Shown: positions 17,226 to 25,444 of the stretch, one piece after another | How the letters are laid out: every line of letters starts with the position of its first letter | Numbering within the stretch: the stretch's first letter is position 1 | From: Streptomyces sp. XY006 | Lineage (GTDB): Bacteria; Actinomycetota; Actinomycetes; Streptomycetales; Streptomycetaceae | Reading direction: 5' to 3' | Assembly (NCBI RefSeq): GCF_002237655.1 | Contig: NZ_NOKT01000020.1 | Span: 62,001 to 126,000, forward strand | Length of the DNA: 64,000 bases | Program-made: the position numbers and the translations under genes | The notes under the pieces: model-generated | Seen by the model: the letters and a program-made list of their open reading frames with translations, nothing else | The model's database searches: none | What the model was told of the DNA's origin: nothing

Positions 17226-18590
17226 ATGCCGTACGCCCTGCGTGCCCGACGTGCCGTCCGGGAGACGGTCTCAGGTCTCCCCCGGGAGTTCTGGTGGCTG
17301 TGGACGAGCACGCTCGTCAACCGGCTCGGCGCGTTCGTCGCGACGTTCATGGCGCTGTACCTGACCCTCGACCGCGGCTACTCCGCGACCTACGCCGGTC
17401 TGGTCGCCGCCCTGCACGGGCTCGGCGGGGTGATCTCCTCACTCGGCGGCGGCGTGATGACCGACCGGCTGGGGCGGCGCCCGACGCTGCTGATCGCGCA
17501 GGTCGCGACCGCCGCCTCCGTCGCGCTGCTCGGCTTCGTGCGCGACCCGGTCGCGATCGCCGGCGTCGCCTTCCTCGTCGGCATGGCGAGCAACGCCTCG
17601 CGACCGGCCGTGCAGGCGATGATGGCCGACATCGTCCGGCCCGAGGACCGCATCCGCGCCTTCTCCCTCAACTACTGGGCCATCAACCTGGGCTTCGCCG
17701 TCTCCTCCATGGCCGCCGGGTTCATCGCCGAGGTCAGCTACCTCGCCGGTTTCCTCCTTGAAGCGGGCATGACGCTGGCCTGCGCGATCGTCGTCTTCCT
17801 GCGGGTGCCGGAGTCCCGGCCGGCCGAGTCGGTGAAGACCGCCCCGGGCTCCGACGGCTCGGTCGGCCTCGGGACGGTACTGCGCGACGGGCGCTTCATG
17901 AGCGTCGTCGGGCTGTCGTTCCTCATCGCGCTGATCTTCCAGCAGGGGTCGGTGGGGCTGCCGGTGGCGATGGGCGCGGCGGGGTTCACCCCGGCCGAGT
18001 ACGGCATGGCGATCGCCGTCAACGGTGTGCTGATCGTGGTGCTCCAGATCCCGGTCACCCGCTTCATCGAACACCGCGACCCGCGCCGGCTGCTCGTCGT
18101 CTCGTCGGTCCTCGCGGGATACGGCTTCGCGCTGACCGCCTTCGCGGGGTCGGTCGGGGTCATCGCGCTGACGGTGTGCGTGTGGACGCTCGCCGAGATC
18201 GTGAACGCGCCGACGCAGACCGGCCTCGTCGTACGGCTGTCCCCGACGCACGGACGCGGGCGCTACCAGGGCATGTACACGATGTCCTGGTCGGTCGCGG
18301 CCCTCGTCGCCCCGCTGCTCTCCGGGTTCGTGATCGACCGGTTCGGGGCGGAGTGGCTGTGGGGGTTCTGCGCGGTGCTCGGGACGGTCGCCGGTGTGGG
18401 GTACGGCGTGCTGATGCGGCGGCTTCCGGAGGAGACGGCGGGGGTTGAGGCCCGGGTCGAGGCAGGGGTCGAGGCGGGGGTTGAGGCCCGGGTCGAGGCA
18501 GGGGTCGAGGCGGAGGCCGGACCGGAGTCCGGGCCGGTCCAGCCCGCGAAGGGGGCCGTGCGGGCGCAGCCGGAGGTGGGAGCGGGGTGA
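17226..18590 (+). CDS. Major facilitator superfamily transporter
   Basis: 454 residues from the ATG at 17226, just before a basic N-terminus. About 12 membrane helices; the cytoplasmic 2-3 loop signature GGVMTDRLGRRPTLL is clear. Drug/proton or metabolite exporters of this type are common in Streptomyces; substrate unknown. The C-terminal tail after residue about 405 is cytoplasmic, Glu/Val/Ala/Gly-rich and contains two exact copies of the 12-residue GVEARVEAGVEA, made by a 36-bp DNA duplication. Confidence 0.88.
   Translation: MPYALRARRAVRETVSGLPREFWWLWTSTLVNRLGAFVATFMALYLTLDRGYSATYAGLVAALHGLGGVISSLGGGVMTDRLGRRPTLLIAQVATAASVALLGFVRDPVAIAGVAFLVGMASNASRPAVQAMMADIVRPEDRIRAFSLNYWAINLGFAVSSMAAGFIAEVSYLAGFLLEAGMTLACAIVVFLRVPESRPAESVKTAPGSDGSVGLGTVLRDGRFMSVVGLSFLIALIFQQGSVGLPVAMGAAGFTPAEYGMAIAVNGVLIVVLQIPVTRFIEHRDPRRLLVVSSVLAGYGFALTAFAGSVGVIALTVCVWTLAEIVNAPTQTGLVVRLSPTHGRGRYQGMYTMSWSVAALVAPLLSGFVIDRFGAEWLWGFCAVLGTVAGVGYGVLMRRLPEETAGVEARVEAGVEAGVEARVEAGVEAEAGPESGPVQPAKGAVRAQPEVGAG
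18441..18512 (+). repeat. Perfect 36-bp duplication inside the MFS gene
   Basis: Copies at 18441-18476 and 18477-18512 are identical. The unit is in frame (12 codons), so copy-number change would lengthen or shorten the tail without a frameshift. Confidence 0.9.
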
Positions 18591-18649
18591 GCCACAACCC
18601 CGCGCACCACACGCCCCGGTGCATCCAGGCGCAGCCGTGAAGCGCCCTC

Positions 18650-18705
18650 ACCTCCGGCGCAGAAGCCCCTTACCCCCGGCGTAGAAGCCCCTTACCTCCG
18701 GCGTA
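18650..18705. repeat. 22-bp tandem repeats
   Basis: Two full copies plus a partial third of ACCTCCGGCGCAGAAGCCCC-type units lie between the MFS stop and the next gene. Confidence 0.7.
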
Positions 18706-18742
18706 ATCGACGCCCGCGCCCCCGACCCGACAGGCTGGCCTC

Positions 18743-19156
18743 ATGACCACCACCGCAGAAGCCACCCGCGCCACCGTGCAGAAGTTCCTCGAACTCCGGC
18801 TCGCCGGCGACACCGAGGGGCTCGCCGCGCTGTTCGCCGACGAAGTCGACTGGGTGCTCGCCGAGAACCCCGTGGTGCCCTGGATCCGGCCCCGGTCGAC
18901 CGCCGCCGAATGTGCCGCCCAGGCCGACGACTTGGCGCGGTACACCGTCCCCGAGGACGCCCGCGCGTCCGTCGACACCCTCCTCGTCGACGGGGCCGAC
19001 GCCGTGCTGATGGGGCATCTCGCCGGGACCGTACGGGCGACCGGGAAGTCCTTCTCCGGGCCCTTCGCCCTGCGGCTCACCGTCGAGGACGGGCGGATCA
19101 CCCGGCACCACCTGTACGAGAACAGCGTGTCCATCGCGGCGGCCTGCACTCCGTGA
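18743..19156 (+). CDS. SnoaL/NTF2-like (ketosteroid isomerase-like) protein
   Basis: 137 residues, one cone-shaped alpha+beta barrel domain: N-terminal helices (ATVQKFLELRLAGDTEGLAALFADEVDW), then strands ending in TVEDGRITRHHLYENSVS. Such proteins range from isomerases and hydrolases to binding proteins; nothing here fixes a substrate. The ATG follows CAGGCT by 7 nt, so the message may be leaderless. Confidence 0.8.
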   Translation: MTTTAEATRATVQKFLELRLAGDTEGLAALFADEVDWVLAENPVVPWIRPRSTAAECAAQADDLARYTVPEDARASVDTLLVDGADAVLMGHLAGTVRATGKSFSGPFALRLTVEDGRITRHHLYENSVSIAAACTP

Positions 19157-19189
19157 CGCCCTCGCGCGTCCAGGCCGTCAGCCACCGAC

Positions 19190-19291
19190 GACCGCCGACA
19201 ACCCGCCAGTACTGCCGCTCGTCAGCCGCCGACAACCCGGCAGCACTGAGACTCGTCAGCCGCCGACGACCCGCCAGTACTGCCGCTCGTC
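19190..19291. repeat. Three 34-bp tandem repeats overlapping the 3' end of the next gene
   Basis: Units at 19190-19223, 19224-19257 and 19258-19291 share AGCCGCCGACGACCCGCCAG... on the plus strand. The last unit encodes the final residues of the minus-strand gene (ERQYWRVVGG); the other two lie beyond its stop. Confidence 0.85.
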
Positions 19292-19975
19292 CTCGTCCCG
19301 CACGACCACGCCCAGCCGCAGCAACTCCCCGCGCAGCTCCCGGGCGTCGGCCCCGCCGTCCTTCCGGGCGCGGGCCAGGGCCCGGGCCCGCAGCAGCGCG
19401 TCCGCGCCGGGCGGCAGGCCGGGCGTGCCGGGGACCCAGCGGCGGAAGTCCGCCTGGTAGGGGGCCTGTTCGGCCCAGCTCCAGCCGTACGCGGTGAGCG
19501 TGTCGGCGAGCCGGCGCCAGGGCAGGCCGCAGGGTTCGCGGGCCAGTTCCAGGCCGCTCGGGGCGAGGGCGACGAGCTGCTTGCCGTCCCGGAAGAGGAC
19601 GTCGATCCGCTCGCGGGGGAACTCCTGGGTGCGGTCCCTGATCGTCAGGGCCAGGTGGGTGGCGGTGACGCGGACCGACAGGGACTCGTGGACCGCCGTG
19701 AAGCCGAGCAGCAGACCGCCGAGCGCGCCCACCGCGACCGTGCCGAGGGTGAGGGCGGGTTCCGGGACCGAGGTCAGCAGATCGGCCGGGCCCTTGAGCG
19801 GAGCCCACGGCAGGGACAGCAACAGCCGCGCGAGGAACGGCAGCAGCGCGCCGGCGACGGCACCACAGGCGACGCAGACGAGGACGACGACCCAGGCCGG
19901 TTCGCTGAGTTCGGCGGCCTGGTCCGTCCGCGGCGCGGGGCTCTTGTGCAGGGGTACGTTCCCGGCTTCCTCCAT
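19256..19975 (-). CDS. Membrane protein, YqeB-like
   Basis: 239 residues. Two membrane segments are visible: about 27-50 (AWVVVLVCVACGAVAGALLPFL) and about 75-95 (LTLGTVAVGALGGLLLGF). A soluble domain follows with SVRVTATHLALTIRD, LFRDGKQLVAL and a C-terminal winged segment ending DERQYWRVVGG. This arrangement fits the YqeB-like family of unknown function. Its stop codon lies inside a 34-bp tandem repeat. Confidence 0.75.
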   Translation of the reverse strand: MEEAGNVPLHKSPAPRTDQAAELSEPAWVVVLVCVACGAVAGALLPFLARLLLSLPWAPLKGPADLLTSVPEPALTLGTVAVGALGGLLLGFTAVHESLSVRVTATHLALTIRDRTQEFPRERIDVLFRDGKQLVALAPSGLELAREPCGLPWRRLADTLTAYGWSWAEQAPYQADFRRWVPGTPGLPPGADALLRARALARARKDGGADARELRGELLRLGVVVRDEDERQYWRVVGG

Positions 19976-20038
19976 GGCACCGAGTCTGGGCGGGCGGCCG
20001 CCGCCGCGTCATCGGCCGTTGGTCTACCGGCCCACGAC

Positions 20039-20218
20039 TTTGGTCGCCACCCCGCCCGCGCACGCACCTTCGATCGCCGCCCCGCCCGCGCACGCACCTT
20101 CGATCGCCGCCCCGCCCGCGCACGCACCTTCGATCGCCGCCCCGCCCGCGCACGCACCTTCGATCGCCGCCCCGCCCGCGCACGCACCTTCGGTCGCCAC
20201 CCCGCCCGCGACCACCCG
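20039..20218. repeat. Six 30-bp tandem repeats
   Basis: Six head-to-tail units, the inner four identical (TTCGATCGCCGCCCCGCCCG then CGCACGCACC) and the two outer ones carrying GGTCGCCAC. The array ends 2 bp from the stop of the DUF2000 gene. There are no spacers, so this is a minisatellite and not a CRISPR. Confidence 0.95.
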
Positions 20219-20219
20219 T

Positions 20220-20666
20220 TCACGGGTGCATGCGCGCCCCCTTCACCACCTTGTCCACCGCGTTCTTCGGGCCGTACACCGCGAGCCCCACCAGGTCCAG
20301 TTCCGCCGTCGGCACCGCGCGTACGGCCGCCCGGTTGTCGCGGTCGTTGCCCGTCGCGAAGAGGTCGGAGGTGAAGACCGAGCGGGGCAGGGAGCGGGAC
20401 AGGGCCCGGGTGTGCGCCGTCGTGAGGGTCTCCTTCGTGGCCTCGAAGACCAGCACCGGCTGGCGGAACATGGGCAGGTACGGCACGCCGTCCGCGTCCT
20501 CGTACGGTGCGCCGATCACCTCGGGGATCTGCGTTCCCAAGCCGCTGACCAGGAACGACGTGACGTTGAGGCGCTGCCAGGGCTCCAGGTCGGCGCGCAG
20601 CAGCACGGCGATCTTCGTGTCGAAGCGGATCGGCTCCGCCCCGGCGGGTTCGGTGATCGTGTTCAT
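20220..20666 (-). CDS. DUF2000 family protein
   Basis: 148 residues from the ATG at 20666; the longer frame is not coding-like. The sequence RFDTKIAVLLRADLEPWQRLNV begins the conserved domain, and residues FRQPVLVFEATKETLTTAHTRAL and LDLVGLAVYGPKNAVDKVVKGA match the DUF2000 pattern. Function unknown; the fold is related to peptidyl-tRNA hydrolase II-like proteins. It is divergent from an AraC gene and may be its target. Confidence 0.8.
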   Translation of the reverse strand: MNTITEPAGAEPIRFDTKIAVLLRADLEPWQRLNVTSFLVSGLGTQIPEVIGAPYEDADGVPYLPMFRQPVLVFEATKETLTTAHTRALSRSLPRSVFTSDLFATGNDRDNRAAVRAVPTAELDLVGLAVYGPKNAVDKVVKGARMHP

Positions 20667-20703
20667 GATGCGAGCGTGCCCGGCCGTCCCGGACCGGGTC
20701 TTG

Positions 20704-20709
20704 TACGTT
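20704..20709 (+). promoter_or_regulatory. -10 box TACGTT, leaderless AraC gene
   Basis: TACGTT is 6 nt before the ATG at 20716, with no ribosome site. Confidence 0.5.
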
Positions 20710-20715
20710 CTTTGC

Positions 20716-21534
20716 ATGGCCTCACAGCCCGCCCGCACGACCCCGGACCGGCAGCGGATCGTCTCCGCCTGGCGGCCGGCCGTCCCGGGTGTCGTCGAGG
20801 TCTTCCACGCCCGGTTCACCGCGTACGCCTATCCGATGCACGTCCACGACGCCTGGACGCTGCTGATCGTCGACACCGGCGCCGTACGGTACGACCTCGA
20901 CCGGCACGAGCACGGCACGCCGCACGACACCGTGTCGCTGCTGCCGCCGCACGTGCCGCACAACGGCTCGCCCGTCACCGAGGAGGGCTTCCGCAAGCGG
21001 GTGCTGTACCTGGACGCGACGTATCTCGGCGACGAGCTCATCGGCGCCGCCGTCGACCGGCCCGATCTGCGCGACCCGCTGCTGCGGCGGCGCGTCGGGC
21101 AGGTGCACGGCGCGCTGGCCCGGCCCGGTGAGGAACTGGAGGCCGAGAGCAGGCTGACGTTCATCGGGGAGCGGCTGCGCGACCATCTGCGGGGGGAGAC
21201 CGGCCGGGCCCGTCCCGCCGATCCGGTCCTCGCCCGGCGGCTGCGCGAGCTGCTGGACGAGCGGGTCGTCGAGGGCGTCGGGCTGCGGGAGGCCGCCGGG
21301 CTCGTGGGAGCCCACCCCGCGCATCTCGTCCGGGCCTTCAGCACCGCCTACGGCATCGCCCCGCACCAGTACCTGACGTCCCTGCGCGTGGGCCGCGCCC
21401 GCCGCCTGCTGCTCGAAGGGCGACCACCGGGCGAGGTCGCGGTGGCGACCGGGTTCTACGACCAGTCCCATCTCACCCGGCACTTCCGGAAGCTGGTGGG
21501 GGTACCGCCCGGGCGCTACCGGGCGGCGCCCTAG
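20716..21534 (+). CDS. AraC-family transcription regulator
   Basis: 272 residues. The N-terminal cupin sensor domain (YAYPMHVHDAWTLLIVDTG, with LPPHVPHNG) is followed by the double helix-turn-helix at about 170-272: GLREAAGLVGAHPAHLVRAF and GEVAVATGFYDQSHLTRHFR. These match regulators divergent from DUF2000 or LysE-type genes. Its TAG stop is inside a repeat array. Confidence 0.9.
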   Translation: MASQPARTTPDRQRIVSAWRPAVPGVVEVFHARFTAYAYPMHVHDAWTLLIVDTGAVRYDLDRHEHGTPHDTVSLLPPHVPHNGSPVTEEGFRKRVLYLDATYLGDELIGAAVDRPDLRDPLLRRRVGQVHGALARPGEELEAESRLTFIGERLRDHLRGETGRARPADPVLARRLRELLDERVVEGVGLREAAGLVGAHPAHLVRAFSTAYGIAPHQYLTSLRVGRARRLLLEGRPPGEVAVATGFYDQSHLTRHFRKLVGVPPGRYRAAP

Positions 21535-21665
21535 GGTCGCTCCGGGCGGGCGCCCTAGGACCGCTCCGGCTGGCGCCCTAGTGCCACTCCGGGCGACGCC
21601 CTAGGACCGCTCCGGGCGGGCGCCCTAGGACCGCTCCGGCCGGCGCCCTAGGACCGCTCCGGGCG
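21525..21665. repeat. 23-24 bp CCTAGG repeat array at a convergent junction
   Basis: Six CTAG cores at 21531, 21555, 21578, 21601, 21625 and 21648, each in a GCGCCCTAGGACCGCTCCGG-type unit. The first CTAG supplies the AraC stop, the last the stop of the opposing YbjN gene. The GGGCGGGCGCCC segments could also form short hairpins. Confidence 0.92.
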
Positions 21666-22160
21666 CTGCGTCAGGTGTGCGAAGGCGTCGAGGTTGCGCG
21701 TGGACTCGCCCCGGGACACCCGCCACTCGTACTCCTTGCGGATGGCCGAGGCGAAGCCGAGTTCCAGCAGGGTGTTGAAGCTGCCGTCGGCGGCCTCCAG
21801 GACCTGGCCGAGCAGGCGGTCGATCTCCTCGGCGGTGACGGCGGGCAGGGAGAGGCGGCCGGTGACGTAGACGTCGCCGTGCCGGTCGACGGCGTAACTC
21901 ACGCCGTACAGCTTGAGGTTGCGCTCCAGCAGCCAGCGGTGGACGCCCTGTTCGTTCTCGTCGGGGTGGCGGATGACGAAGGCGTTCAGCGACAGGGAGT
22001 GGCGGCCGACGATCAGGGAGACGGTCGTCTTCAGCTTGCGGGTGCCCGGGAGTTGCGCGACGTAGGTGCCCGGCTGGGGACTCTCCCACTCCAGGCCGGC
22101 GTCCTTCAGCACTCCCTCGATGACCTGTGCCGCACGCTGTTCCAGATCGGATTCACCCAT
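21648..22160 (-). CDS. YbjN-domain protein
   Basis: 170 residues with the type III secretion chaperone-like YbjN fold (VIEGVLKDAGLEWESPQPGTYV, LSLNAFVIRHPDENEQGVHRWLLERN, GDVYVTGRLSLPAVTAEEIDRLLG). Function unknown in actinomycetes. Its start overlaps the end of mshA by 8 bp, so it is co-translated with it. The last residues RPERS come from a repeat unit. Confidence 0.85.
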   Translation of the reverse strand: MGESDLEQRAAQVIEGVLKDAGLEWESPQPGTYVAQLPGTRKLKTTVSLIVGRHSLSLNAFVIRHPDENEQGVHRWLLERNLKLYGVSYAVDRHGDVYVTGRLSLPAVTAEEIDRLLGQVLEAADGSFNTLLELGFASAIRKEYEWRVSRGESTRNLDAFAHLTQRPERS

Positions 22161-23490
22161 GCAGCGAGCGTACGCGACGGCGGTGCGCCGCCACGGCGGC
22201 CGTGTAGACGTCGGCGGTGGCGGCGGCGGCGGTGTCCCAGCCGAAGGACTGGGCGTGCCGGGCGGCCTGCTCGCCGAGCCGGGGCGTCAGGTGCGGGTCG
22301 TCGGCGAAGGCGCCCAGCACGCGCGCGTAGTCGGCCGGGTTGTGGCCGCGGACGAGGAAGCCGGTGTGGCCGTCGCGCACGGCGACCGGCAGGCCGCCGA
22401 CCGCCGCCGCGAGCACGGGGGTGCCGGCCGCCTGGGCCTCTATGGCGACCAGCCCGAAGGACTCGCTGTAGGAGGGCATGACCAGGACGGAGGCGGCGCG
22501 GAACCAGTCCGCGAGCTGCTCCTGGCCGACCGGCGGGCGGAACCGTACGACGTCCGCGATGCCGAGGCGGGCGGCGAGCTTCTGCAGGCCCTCGGGCTTG
22601 GCGAGTCCGCTGCCGCTGGGGCCGCCGACGACGGGCACGAGGATGCGCGAGCGCAGCTCGGGGCGCTCGTCGAGGAGGACGGCCACGGCGCGCAGCAGCA
22701 CGTCGGGGGCCTTCAGGGGCTGGATGCGGCCCGCGAAGAGCGGGATGAGGGCGTCCTGGGGAAGGCCGAGGCGGGCCCGGGCGGCGGCGCGGCCGTCGGC
22801 GGGCGAGAAGCGGCGCAGGTTCACGCCGGGGTGGACCACGGCGACCTTGCCGGGGTCGGCCGCGTAGTGCCGGACGAGTTCGTCGGCCTCTTCGGTGGTG
22901 TTGGCGATGAGGCGGTCGGCGGCGTCGACGATCTGGGTCTCGCCGATGACGCGGGCGGCGGGCTCGGGGGTGTCGCCGTCGGCGAGGTTGGCGTTCTTGA
23001 CCTTGGCCATGGTGTGCATGGCGTGCACCAGCGGGACGCCCCAGCGCTGGGCGGCGAGCCAGCCGACGTGGCCGGAGAGCCAGTAGTGGGAGTGCACCAG
23101 GTCGTAGTGGCCGGGGCGATGGCCGGCCCAGGCCTGCATCACGCCGTGCGTGAAGGCGCACAGCTGGGCGGGCAGGTCCTCCTTGTTGAGGCCCTCGTAG
23201 GGTCCGGCGTCGACGTGCCGGACGAGCACGCCGGGGGCCAGTTCGACGGTGGGCGGCAGGGCGGCGGCGGTCGCGCGCGTGAAGATCTCGACCTCGATGT
23301 TGATCGCGGCGAGGCGCTGCGCGAGCTCCACGATGTAGACGTTCATGCCGCCGGCGTCGCCGGTGCCCGGCTGGTGGAGCGGGGAGGTGTGCACGGAGAG
23401 CATGGCGACGCGGCGGGGCCTGCGGTGCAGCCGCAGACGCGCGGGCGTGGACGCCGAGCGCCGCCCGAGCCTGCCGATGTACTGGCTCAC
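22153..23490 (-). CDS. mshA: D-inositol-3-phosphate glycosyltransferase MshA (mycothiol synthesis)
   Basis: 445 residues, GT-B family 4. The N-terminal domain has MLSVHTSPLHQPG and DAGGMNVYIVELAQRL; the C-terminal nucleotide-sugar site has FAGRIQPLKAPD, SYSESFGLVAIEAQAAGTPVLA and GGLPVAV. MshA moves GlcNAc from UDP-GlcNAc to inositol-3-phosphate, the first step of mycothiol synthesis. The GTG at 23490 is chosen because AGGAGG lies upstream and the residues before it look non-coding. Confidence 0.95.
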   Translation of the reverse strand: MSQYIGRLGRRSASTPARLRLHRRPRRVAMLSVHTSPLHQPGTGDAGGMNVYIVELAQRLAAINIEVEIFTRATAAALPPTVELAPGVLVRHVDAGPYEGLNKEDLPAQLCAFTHGVMQAWAGHRPGHYDLVHSHYWLSGHVGWLAAQRWGVPLVHAMHTMAKVKNANLADGDTPEPAARVIGETQIVDAADRLIANTTEEADELVRHYAADPGKVAVVHPGVNLRRFSPADGRAAARARLGLPQDALIPLFAGRIQPLKAPDVLLRAVAVLLDERPELRSRILVPVVGGPSGSGLAKPEGLQKLAARLGIADVVRFRPPVGQEQLADWFRAASVLVMPSYSESFGLVAIEAQAAGTPVLAAAVGGLPVAVRDGHTGFLVRGHNPADYARVLGAFADDPHLTPRLGEQAARHAQSFGWDTAAAATADVYTAAVAAHRRRVRSLHG

Positions 23491-23636
23491 GTGGCGTTCC
23501 TCCTCGCTCAGGGCATGCCTTTCGCAGGGCGCACGGTGCCCTCCGACGTGGTCCAACACCGGAGGAAGTCGCTCCATTTCCCGGTTCGCGAGTTTTACCG
23601 AATCATTACCGCCGGTCGCTCAACCGTTCGACGCCT

Positions 23637-23642
23637 TACGAT
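23637..23642 (+). promoter_or_regulatory. -10 box TACGAT, leaderless CPCC gene
   Basis: TACGAT is 7 nt before the ATG at 23650, with no ribosome site. Confidence 0.5.
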
Positions 23643-23649
23643 CACGGGC

Positions 23650-24075
23650 ATGCCAGTGCCCCCACCGCACCCCGCGCCCCCGCCCGAGGAGCTGCTCCCC
23701 TGCCCGTGCTGCGGCCACCGGACCCTCGGCGAGCTGTGGGCCTACGAGATCTGCCCGGTCTGCTTCTGGGAGGAGGACCCCTTCCAGCTCCGCTTCCCCA
23801 CCGCCGGCGGCGGCCCCAACCACGGACTCAGCCTGGTCGAGGCGCAGGCGAACTACCGGCGGACCGGTGCCGTGACGGAGGAGATGCGGCGCCACGTACG
23901 GCCACCGCGTCAGGACGAGCCGCTGGATCCCGGCTTCCGGCCCGCCGACCCGGCCAGGGACCCGTTCGAGCGGGGACCGGCCCGCGACCCCATGCCCGAG
24001 GACCTCACCACCCTGTACTACTGGCGCCCCACCTACTGGCGACGGCACCTCGCGCCCCGGCAGGACGACCCGTAG
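23650..24075 (+). CDS. CPCC-type cysteine-rich small protein
   Basis: 141 residues. The hallmark is LLPCPCCGHRTLGE followed by EICPVCFWEEDPFQL, giving a probable four-cysteine zinc knuckle pair (about residues 17-42). The rest is polar with LSLVEAQANYRRTGAV and an aromatic C-terminus (YYWRPTYWRRH). CPCC proteins occur singly and in polymorphic-toxin and immunity contexts, but no toxin is nearby here. Confidence 0.85.
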   Translation: MPVPPPHPAPPPEELLPCPCCGHRTLGELWAYEICPVCFWEEDPFQLRFPTAGGGPNHGLSLVEAQANYRRTGAVTEEMRRHVRPPRQDEPLDPGFRPADPARDPFERGPARDPMPEDLTTLYYWRPTYWRRHLAPRQDDP

Positions 24076-24156
24076 GCCCGAGCAGGCCTGCGCCCCGGGC
24101 CCGGGAGGGCCGGCGCCCGATGGGCCCGGGAGGGCAAGAGCGGGCCCCGGGCCGCA

Positions 24157-24162
24157 TACCCT
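24157..24162 (+). promoter_or_regulatory. -10 box TACCCT, leaderless methyltransferase gene
   Basis: TACCCT is 7 nt before the ATG at 24170, with no ribosome site. Confidence 0.5.
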
Positions 24163-24169
24163 CGTAGGC

Positions 24170-24988
24170 ATGACCGCCCGCGCCGCCACCCGCCCCCTGG
24201 GAACGGTGACGCGCGGGACGACCAACCCGAACCGGCTGCGCCGCATGGACCGCTGGATCGCGGCCACGCACGGCGCCGAGCTGCGCCGCGCCGCCGACCC
24301 CGTGGCCGTGGACCTGGGGTACGGCGCCGCCCCCTGGACCGCCGTCGAGCTGCTGCAGCGTCTGCGCACGGTGGCGCCACGCGCGCGGGTCGTGGGGATC
24401 GAGATCGAGCCGGCCCGGGTCGCGGCGGCGCTGCCCTACGAGCGGGCGGGGCTGGTCTTCCGGCACGGCGGCTTCGAGCTCCCGATCCCGCAGCGGCCCC
24501 TGCTCGTCCGCGCGGCGAACGTGCTGCGGCAGTACGAGGAGGACCAGGTCGCGGCCGTGTGGAAGCGGCTGTGCGGGCGCCTCGCCCCGGCCGATCCCGC
24601 GACCGGCTCGCGCGGCGGGCTGCTGGTCGAGGGGACCTGCGACGAGATCGGACGCCGGCACGTGTGGGTCGCGCTCGGCCCGGAGGGGCCCCGCACGGTC
24701 ACCTTCGCGACCCGGCTCGGCTCCCTGGCCCGCCCCTCCGACCTGGCCGAGCGCCTGCCGAAGGCGCTCATCCACCGCAACGTCCCGGGCGAGCCCGTGC
24801 ACGCCTTCCTGCGCGACTTCGACCGCGCCTGGGCGGCCGCCGCGCCCTACGCCTCCTACGGCGCCCGCCAGCGCTGGATCCGGGCGGTGCGTGACCTGAC
24901 GGCCGACTGGCCGGTGGTGGACAGCCCGGCGCGCTGGCGGCAGGGCGAAGTGACGCTCCGGTGGGGGGCGTTGGCGCCGCGCGGGTGA
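24170..24988 (+). CDS. Class I SAM-dependent methyltransferase-like protein
   Basis: 272 residues. A Rossmann SAM site is visible at about 42-75: VAVDLGYGAAPWTAVEL and RVVGIEIEPARVA, with RAANVLRQY as motif IV. The N-terminus (RGTTNPNRLRRMDRWI) is distinctive and recurs in actinobacterial homologues. Substrate unknown. The last codons run into a tandem repeat area. Confidence 0.8.
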   Translation: MTARAATRPLGTVTRGTTNPNRLRRMDRWIAATHGAELRRAADPVAVDLGYGAAPWTAVELLQRLRTVAPRARVVGIEIEPARVAAALPYERAGLVFRHGGFELPIPQRPLLVRAANVLRQYEEDQVAAVWKRLCGRLAPADPATGSRGGLLVEGTCDEIGRRHVWVALGPEGPRTVTFATRLGSLARPSDLAERLPKALIHRNVPGEPVHAFLRDFDRAWAAAAPYASYGARQRWIRAVRDLTADWPVVDSPARWRQGEVTLRWGALAPRG

Positions 24989-25444
24989 GGACTCCCCGAC
25001 GGGTGCGGGCGCTTGGGCGCGAAGGGGCCCTGACCCGGCGCCTTTGACACCCGCTCGGGTGCGAAGGCAGCCGGGCCGACGGCGCCTTTGACACCCGCTC
25101 GGACCCGAAGGGACCCGGGCCGGCGGCGTCTCCGACACCCGCTCGGACGCGAAGGGACCCGGGCCGGCGGCGTCTCCGACACCCGCTGGGAGCGAAGGGG
25201 CCCTGACCCGGCGCCTTCGACACCTCGACACCCGCTCGGACGCGAAGGGGCCCTGGCCGGGCGTCTCCGGCACGAGGGAACGATCGTGGTGAGTCGTTCG
25301 TCACACACGGGGGGAGATCGCGGGGCGGGGGCATGACGGGGCGGGAGTGGCGGGAAGTACTCCCTCTGTCGTTTTGCCCGCCGGCATGGCAGCATCCCTG
25401 GCGAACCGCATGTTACTGACGGTTAATCAGTTGGGGGACGACAT
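24989..25444. repeat. 456-bp gene-free gap with about five 45-bp repeats
   Basis: Between about 25015 and 25275 five to six diverged copies of a unit with GCGAAGGGACCCGGGCCGGC, then GGCGTCTCCGACACCCGCTC, occur head to tail. Downstream, 25276-25444 holds the probable promoter of the NlpC/P60 gene; no ORF with codon bias is present. Confidence 0.75.

Noticed and set aside
20039..20218. 30-bp repeats as a CRISPR array
   Set aside because: The units are contiguous with no spacers and no cas genes are near.
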